A stretch of 36,712 nt of DNA from an uncultured Clostridia bacterium. Its GTDB lineage: Bacteria > Bacillota > Clostridia > TANB77 > CAG-508. The stretch lies in assembly GCA_934167685.1 (NCBI GenBank), contig CAKPLQ010000008.1:1-36712 (forward strand), written 5' to 3'. Both the position numbers and the translations under genes were made by a program. The notes beneath the pieces were generated by a model. That model did not search any database and was not told the DNA's origin. It saw only the letters and a list, made by a program, of their open reading frames with translations. This document shows, one piece after another, positions 31,230 through 36,712 of the stretch; the first letter of the stretch is position 1; each line of letters begins with the position of its first letter.

Positions 31230-33827
31230 ATGAATATTCAAAAATTTACTCAGAAATCATTAGAAGCAATACAAAGTGCGCAAACATTAGCAGCAGAAAA
31301 TCAAAATGCACAAGTAGAGCAAGAGCATTTATTATTAGCATTATTAGAACAAGATAATAGTTTAATAAAAGAACTATTGAAAAAAATTAGCACGACAGAA
31401 GGACTAGAAGAAGAACTAAGAAATACAATTAGTAGTATGCCTAGAGTTACAGGAGGAGCAACGCAAAGTGATAGTATTTATGTATCACAAGACGTTAATA
31501 AAACTTTGGCTGATGCAGAAAACATTGCTAAAAAAATGAAAGATGAATATGTTTCAGTTGAGCATATTATGATTGGAATTTTCGACAATGCAAATAGTAA
31601 AATCAAAGATTTATTACGAAGATATAGCATTACTAAAAATGAGTTTTTAAAAGCTTTATCAGAAGTTAGAGGGAATACAAGAGTTACCTCTGATAATCCA
31701 GAAGACACATATGATGTACTTAAAAAATATGGCCAAGATTTAACTCAATTAGCAAGAGAACAAAAATTAGACCCAGTAATAGGTAGAGACTCAGAAATTA
31801 GAAATGTTATTAGAATCTTATCAAGAAAAACAAAAAATAATCCATGTTTAATTGGTGAACCAGGTGTTGGTAAAACAGCTATTGCAGAAGGATTAGCATT
31901 AAGAATTGTAAGAGGAGATGTGCCAGAAGGATTAAAAGAGTGTACTATATTTTCACTTGATATGGGTCTATTAATAGCAGGGGCTAAATATAGAGGAGAA
32001 TTCGAAGAAAGACTAAAAGCAGTATTACAAGAAGTAAAAAAGAGTGAAGGTCAAATAATCTTATTTATTGATGAAATTCACACAATTGTAGGAGCTGGAA
32101 AAACAGATGGTGCAATGGATGCAGGAAACTTATTAAAACCAATGCTAGCAAGAGGAGAATTACATTGTATTGGTGCAACAACATTAAATGAATACAGACA
32201 ATATATTGAAAAAGACCAAGCACTAGAAAGACGTTTCCAACCAGTAATGGTAGATGAACCTTCAGTAGAAGATACAATTTCAATCTTAAGAGGATTAAAA
32301 GAAAGATATGAAGTATATCATGGTGTAAAAATATCAGACAATGCATTAATTGCGGCAGCTACATTATCACATAGATATATTTCAGATAGATTTTTGCCAG
32401 ATAAAGCAATAGACTTAGTTGATGAAGCATGTGCAATGATAAAAACAGAAATGGAGTCAATGCCAACAGAACTTGATGAAGTGTCTAGAAAGATTATGCA
32501 ATTAGAAATTGAAGAAACTGCATTAAGTAAAGAAAAAGACGAAATTTCAAAACAACGTTTAGCAGATATTCAAAAAGAAAAAGCAGAATTAAAAACTAAA
32601 TTTGATGCGATGAAAGCAAAATGGGAAAATGAGAAAACAGCCATTGGTAAAGTTCAAAAATTGCGTGAAGAAATTGAGCAAACAAATGCACAAATAGAAC
32701 AAGCAGAAAGAAATTATGACTTAAACAAAGTTGCAGAATTAAGATATGGCAAACTACCAGAATTGCAAAAAGAACTACAAAAAGAGGAAGAAATTTCAGA
32801 AAAAAGCAAAGAAGATGGATTATTAAGAAATAAAGTAACAGACGAAGAAATTGCAAAAATTATATCAAGATGGACAGGAATACCTGTTACTAAACTAATG
32901 GAAGGAGAAAGAGAAAAAATCCTAAACTTAGACAAAATTCTTCATAAGAGGGTAATAGGTCAAGATGAGGCAGTTGAAAAGGTTTCAGAGGCAATTATGC
33001 GTTCAAGAGCAGGCATAGGAGATCCACGTAGACCAATAGGTTCATTTATGTTCTTAGGTCCAACAGGTGTTGGTAAAACAGAACTTGCAAAGTCACTTGC
33101 TGAAGCATTATTTGATGATGAACACAATATGGTAAGAATAGATATGTCTGAATATATGGAAAAATATTCAGTATCAAGATTAATTGGTGCACCTCCAGGA
33201 TATGTAGGATATGATGAAGGTGGACAATTAACAGAAGCAGTTAGAAGAAGACCATATTCAGTTGTATTATTTGATGAGATTGAAAAGGCACATCCAGATG
33301 TATTTAATGTATTGTTACAAGTCTTAGATGATGGACGTATTACAGACTCACAAGGCAGAACTGTAGATTTTAAAAATACAATTATAATATTAACATCAAA
33401 CTTAGGCTCTGAATATATTTTAGAAGGAATTCAGGAAAATGGAGAGATTTCAGAAGAGGCTAAAAATAAAGTAGAGGAATTATTAAAGAGAAGCTTTAGA
33501 CCAGAATTTTTAAATAGACTAGACGAAATAGTATTTTATAAACCACTTCGTAAAACAGAAATATCAAAAATATTAGAACTTCTAATTAAAGATTTGGAAA
33601 GAAGACTTGAAGATAAACACATCAAACTTGAATTAACTCAAACTGCTAAAGATTATTTAATAGACAATGGATATGATGAAGTTTATGGTGCAAGACCTTT
33701 AAAGAGATTTGTGCAGAAAAAGCTTGAAACTTTAATAGCTAAAAAGATTTTAGCACAAGAAATTTTACCTAATACTACAGTAAAAATTGATAGTAATCAA
33801 GATGGATTATTCATAAGTCGTTTGTAA
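31230..33827 (+). CDS. clpB: ATP-dependent disaggregase ClpB
   Basis: ClpB is the Hsp100 chaperone that extracts and refolds aggregated proteins with DnaK. At 865 residues it has the expected length. It shows the N-terminal Clp-N repeats (SLEAIQSAQTLAAENQNAQVEQEHL). AAA1 has Walker A GEPGVGKTA and Walker B IILFIDEIHT, and the coiled-coil middle domain that marks ClpB covers about residues 400-525. AAA2 has GPTGVGKTE and VVLFDEIEKAHPD. No ClpP-docking loop is evident. The frame extends upstream through two repeats to 31131, but AGGAGGG places the start at the ATG at 31230. Confidence 0.96.
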   Translation: MNIQKFTQKSLEAIQSAQTLAAENQNAQVEQEHLLLALLEQDNSLIKELLKKISTTEGLEEELRNTISSMPRVTGGATQSDSIYVSQDVNKTLADAENIAKKMKDEYVSVEHIMIGIFDNANSKIKDLLRRYSITKNEFLKALSEVRGNTRVTSDNPEDTYDVLKKYGQDLTQLAREQKLDPVIGRDSEIRNVIRILSRKTKNNPCLIGEPGVGKTAIAEGLALRIVRGDVPEGLKECTIFSLDMGLLIAGAKYRGEFEERLKAVLQEVKKSEGQIILFIDEIHTIVGAGKTDGAMDAGNLLKPMLARGELHCIGATTLNEYRQYIEKDQALERRFQPVMVDEPSVEDTISILRGLKERYEVYHGVKISDNALIAAATLSHRYISDRFLPDKAIDLVDEACAMIKTEMESMPTELDEVSRKIMQLEIEETALSKEKDEISKQRLADIQKEKAELKTKFDAMKAKWENEKTAIGKVQKLREEIEQTNAQIEQAERNYDLNKVAELRYGKLPELQKELQKEEEISEKSKEDGLLRNKVTDEEIAKIISRWTGIPVTKLMEGEREKILNLDKILHKRVIGQDEAVEKVSEAIMRSRAGIGDPRRPIGSFMFLGPTGVGKTELAKSLAEALFDDEHNMVRIDMSEYMEKYSVSRLIGAPPGYVGYDEGGQLTEAVRRRPYSVVLFDEIEKAHPDVFNVLLQVLDDGRITDSQGRTVDFKNTIIILTSNLGSEYILEGIQENGEISEEAKNKVEELLKRSFRPEFLNRLDEIVFYKPLRKTEISKILELLIKDLERRLEDKHIKLELTQTAKDYLIDNGYDEVYGARPLKRFVQKKLETLIAKKILAQEILPNTTVKIDSNQDGLFISRL

Positions 33828-33837
33828 AATGTGAAAA

Positions 33838-33873
33838 AAATCACGAAAGTCGTTTGACTTTTGTGATTTTTTT
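33838..33873 (+). terminator. Terminator between clpB and the convergent YhgE gene
   Basis: A 14-bp stem (AAATCACGAAAGTC with GACTTTTGTGATTT, GTTT loop, one wobble) is followed by T-runs. A-runs on the other side make it usable in both directions. Confidence 0.8.
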
Positions 33874-33885
33874 TCGTTTTATATA

Positions 33886-35964
33886 TTAAGCTTCAGCTTT
33901 TTTAGTTGACTTTTTATTTTTAATAACATCAACTATACAAGTAATAGCTAAAGTAACAACTGTAATACCAACTAAAATACCTAAATATTGACCTTTGAAA
34001 TTTGTAGCAGTTGGAACTAAAATTTCTCTAAATAATTTGATTGAGTATGTCATAGGTAAGTATGATGTAAGACCTTGGAATCCTTTATCAATTGTTTCGA
34101 TAGGGAATGTACCACCAGAAGCTGCTAATTGTAATACTAAAACAATCAATGCTAAGAATTTACCAATATCTCCGAAATTTCTAATTAAGAATTGTATAAT
34201 ACTTACAAAAGTAATACCAACTAAAATACTTGCGGTGTAATATAATGCATTGTTTTGGATGTCAAAACCTAAACCTAATTTTAAAAGTATAGCTACAATT
34301 AGACCTTGTAAAGCACCAAGTCCAATGTATGCAATATTTTGTAATATTTTATTTTTATAATCATGGTCTAATATTTTAAATCTATGTTTTTGATCATAAT
34401 ATAGAACAACATAAGCCATTAAAGCACCAACCCATAAACCAATACATAAGAATAATGGGGTAAAGGCAATACCATAAGAATTTACTTCACCATAAGCTTC
34501 TGTTTTAAATTCAACAGGTTTAGCTCCAAAATCTTCGATTCCGTTTAATGATTTTAATTGTTCTTTAGTATTAGCAAGGCCTTCATCAATAGAAGTCTTG
34601 AATGTTTGAACACCTTCAACTAATTTGTTACTTCCATCATAAGCAGAAGCAGTTCCAGCATTTAATGTAGTTAAAGCATTATCAATTGTTTTAGAACTTG
34701 AATTTAAAGTTGCTAATCCATTTGTTAATGTAGAACTTCCTGCTGTTAATTGAACTGTACCATTAGATAAAGTTACAATACCTTGATTTAATGAGGCAGT
34801 ACCTTGTTTTACTTGAGTTAGAGCTGATTTCAAGCTTTGAACACCAGTTGTTAATTCACCTAAATCTTGAGTTCCAGCTGCTAATTTTTGAGTTCCAGCA
34901 AATAAATCGTTTGCACCTGTTGTTAAGTTTTGTCCTCCAATAGTTAATTGTTGGAAGCCATCTAAGTTACCTTTTTCAGGGTCTTGAGCTAATATTTGTT
35001 TTGCACTAGTACCTAAGTATTGTAATGTCGCATCAGGACTTTCAGAATAAAGTGAAATTGCTTGTAAAAGAGGTTTTACATTAGAATTTAAATATTCTAC
35101 TTTTCCAACATATTTTGTAATACCATCATTTAAATTAGCTGCACCAGTATTTAAATCATTTACACCACTGGCTAGTGAGGCAATTCCTGAATTACTTTGA
35201 GATGATAGTTCGTCAACACCAGCATTTATTTGAGATATAGCAGTATCTAATGATTGGCCACCATTTTTTAATGTATCAACACCACTAGAAACTTGAGCTA
35301 ATCCATTTTCTAAATTTTGGCTTCCTGTGTAAGCTGATTCAACACCATTGTCAAATTCTTTATAACTGCTACTTAATTGGTTTGTACCATCATTAAGTTG
35401 TTTAATTCCATCATTTAAACTTTGAGAACCGTCTAAAATTGAACTAGCACCATCACTTATTGTTTGTAAACTATCAGGAACTTCGTTTAATTTATCTGAT
35501 AGATTTGCAATGATTTCTCTGTCAACTTTTGATTGTAAATTTAATTCGATAGTTTTTACCGCACTATTTATAATTTGAGTTGCTAAATAGTTTGTTGCTT
35601 GGTTTGGTCTGTATGTTATTTGAGCAACTTGTTTGTCAGCAGATGAGCCACTTTCTAAACATGTTGTGAAATTTTCTGGAATTTCAATTGTGGCATAATA
35701 ATCGCCTTTTTCCATTCCATCATTTGCATCTTCTTTGCTTACTTCGCAAATATTAAATGTTGCACTGTCTTTTAGACTTTGCACAAATTCGTTTCCTTGA
35801 TTTTTGTCATCTTTTCCACTATCTAAGTTAACTACTGCTATTTTCATATCACTTAAAGTTCCATATGGATTCCAATAAGATTTTAAATAGAAAAAGCTAT
35901 AGATAATAGGAATTAATAGAACTACAGCAAAAATCAAAATTTTTAAGATTTTTTCTTTTTTCAT
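33886..35964 (-). CDS. YhgE/Pip-family membrane protein
   Basis: The 692-residue membrane protein (ATG at 35964; the ATG at 35976 overlaps the ribosome binding site) belongs to the YhgE/Pip family. One N-terminal helix (about 8-30) is followed by a large extracytoplasmic region. That region has the family opening YGTLSDMKIAVVNLDSG and many heptad-like repeats of the type L-x2-G-x3-L (residues about 170-470), predicted to form a long helical stalk. The C-terminus holds about six membrane helices of ABC-2-like topology. Relatives include phage-infection protein Pip and the type VII secretion protein EsaA. Its physiological substrate is unknown. It is co-transcribed with the TetR-family gene immediately upstream. 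Confidence 0.88.
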   Translation of the reverse strand: MKKEKILKILIFAVVLLIPIIYSFFYLKSYWNPYGTLSDMKIAVVNLDSGKDDKNQGNEFVQSLKDSATFNICEVSKEDANDGMEKGDYYATIEIPENFTTCLESGSSADKQVAQITYRPNQATNYLATQIINSAVKTIELNLQSKVDREIIANLSDKLNEVPDSLQTISDGASSILDGSQSLNDGIKQLNDGTNQLSSSYKEFDNGVESAYTGSQNLENGLAQVSSGVDTLKNGGQSLDTAISQINAGVDELSSQSNSGIASLASGVNDLNTGAANLNDGITKYVGKVEYLNSNVKPLLQAISLYSESPDATLQYLGTSAKQILAQDPEKGNLDGFQQLTIGGQNLTTGANDLFAGTQKLAAGTQDLGELTTGVQSLKSALTQVKQGTASLNQGIVTLSNGTVQLTAGSSTLTNGLATLNSSSKTIDNALTTLNAGTASAYDGSNKLVEGVQTFKTSIDEGLANTKEQLKSLNGIEDFGAKPVEFKTEAYGEVNSYGIAFTPLFLCIGLWVGALMAYVVLYYDQKHRFKILDHDYKNKILQNIAYIGLGALQGLIVAILLKLGLGFDIQNNALYYTASILVGITFVSIIQFLIRNFGDIGKFLALIVLVLQLAASGGTFPIETIDKGFQGLTSYLPMTYSIKLFREILVPTATNFKGQYLGILVGITVVTLAITCIVDVIKNKKSTKKAEA

Positions 35965-35972
35965 AATAAAAA

Positions 35973-36539
35973 TCATTCCTTTCTTAATCCTTTTTTAATA
36001 ATTTCTGAAATACTATTTGCTATCATTTGTTCATCCATTGTTTTATCTTTATCAGTCCATTCAATGATTAAAGCCATATACATTTTATAAACTAAAAATG
36101 CAGTAACATCTAAGTCAGTGAATTCGATAAAACCTTTTTCTTTTGCTTTTTGAAGTTTACTTTTGATGTAATTTTGAATTTGCGTGTCAATCAATTCTAG
36201 ATTTTTTATAATGATAGGGTTTTTTAACCATTCAGCTTCTTTGGATATGATATTTAAAAAATCTTTTTCTTTTCGATATTTTAATAATTTACAAGTTGCT
36301 TCATTTACAGTACTGAAAAAGTCCATGTTTTTACTTTCAACTTCTTCTACTATTGCTTTCATATTTTGAATTTCTTCTTGTATAAAGTACTCAAGTAAAG
36401 CTTCTTTGCTATCAAAATATCGGTAAATTGTTTTTTTAGTAACTCCAGATTCTCGTGCAATTTCATCCATAGATACTTTTTTAAAACCGAATTTATGGAA
36501 TAGTTCTCTTGCAACTTCTATAATTTGTTCTTCTTTCAA
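35973..36539 (-). CDS. TetR-family transcriptional regulator
   Basis: The 188-residue protein has an N-terminal TetR helix-turn-helix (IIEVARELFHKFGFKKVSMDEI, then SGVTKKTIYRYFDSKEALLEYF) and an all-helical ligand domain. The start is taken as the TTG at 36539, because GGAGGTG lies 6 nt upstream. An ATG at 36554 is in frame but would contain that ribosome binding site within its codons. It probably represses itself and the downstream yhgE-like gene. Confidence 0.9.
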   Translation of the reverse strand: MKEEQIIEVARELFHKFGFKKVSMDEIARESGVTKKTIYRYFDSKEALLEYFIQEEIQNMKAIVEEVESKNMDFFSTVNEATCKLLKYRKEKDFLNIISKEAEWLKNPIIIKNLELIDTQIQNYIKSKLQKAKEKGFIEFTDLDVTAFLVYKMYMALIIEWTDKDKTMDEQMIANSISEIIKKGLRKE

Positions 36540-36553
36540 AATTAACACCTCCA

Positions 36554-36609
36554 TATACTAATATACTATTCTAGTTATTTAGTATACCATGAACGGAAAT
36601 ATTTGTCAA
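36554..36609 (-). promoter_or_regulatory. Promoter and likely autoregulatory operator of the TetR-YhgE operon
   Basis: On the minus strand, TTGACA (36609-36604) and TATACT (36586-36581) have a 17-bp spacer. An inverted repeat TATACTAA/TTAGTATA (36554-36561 and 36579-36586) with an inner ACTA-TTC-TAGT overlaps the -10, fitting a TetR-type operator. The remaining bases to 36712 are AT-rich with no gene, apart from two copies of ATGTCTTAAT. Confidence 0.7.
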
Positions 36610-36712
36610 GAACTTTGAATAATTTTTTATAAATATTATAATTCATTTATGATAATGTCTTAATATATCATTTAGGAAAATGTCTTAATCTAAAATTTAT
36701 GATATAAGTAAA

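Noticed and set aside
35000..35500. Repeated L-x2-G motifs in the YhgE-like gene as a DNA repeat
   Set aside because: The periodicity is at protein level (heptad-like stalk) with varied codons. It is normal for the YhgE/Pip family.

Overview
The window comes from an AT-rich, spore-forming member of the Clostridia, probably an uncultured gut-type lineage. This rests on AT-rich codon use, AGGAGG-type ribosome binding sites, the complete spore-coat operon cotJA-cotJB-cotJC, a YtvI-like sporulation permease and a CIRCE-like site in front of clpB. No species can be named from sequence alone.

Layout. Bases 1-4405 hold the end of an unknown gene, murD, a Met/Pro-rich low-complexity protein and convergent guaA. 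Bases 4548-7572 hold a small unknown protein, two tandem transglutaminase-like paralogues and a DUF84 NTPase. Bases 7882-10326 hold a Cys-rich CBS-pair protein, a long inverted repeat, a YtvI-like permease and a membrane-anchored OB-fold-like protein. Bases 10463-13089 are a two-gene operon of a beta-CASP metallo-beta-lactamase nuclease and a ClpX-like AAA+ ATPase that lacks the zinc domain. secA follows (13266-16031).

Bases 15982-25679 look like an integrated island. A 19-bp stretch of the secA 3' end is repeated exactly at both borders. The displaced original secA tail and its terminator lie at the right border, and TTTGTCGCCAA repeats sit inside both ends. The island carries a tyrosine integrase broken by an in-frame TAG and no conjugation or relaxase gene. 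Its cargo is an unusual one-directional gene set: two unknown proteins, a large unknown protein, a nucleotidyltransferase-like protein, a transglutaminase-like protein, two proteins with a faint ADP-ribosyltransferase-like H...G pattern, a Nudix hydrolase and a frameshifted YhcG/DUF1016 nuclease. Four of these otherwise unrelated proteins end in the same gap-free tail of about 40 residues (IGK-x-T-[IV]-x3-T-x2-KD-x5-[IV]-Q-x-[DE]). This tail is the best candidate for an undescribed system in the window.

Bases 25856-36539 return to the chromosomal backbone: a MATE-transporter/cytidylate-kinase-like fusion, the threonylcarbamoyl-AMP synthase gene, an unknown 165-residue protein, a DUF6512 remnant, cotJCBA, two tRNA genes (CAT and Tyr-GTA), clpB, and a YhgE/Pip membrane protein with its TetR-family regulator.

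Seven copies of a 31-nt palindromic repeat with core ACCGGT are scattered through the backbone but absent from the island. They act as, or sit beside, terminators, and two lie in the clpB leader.
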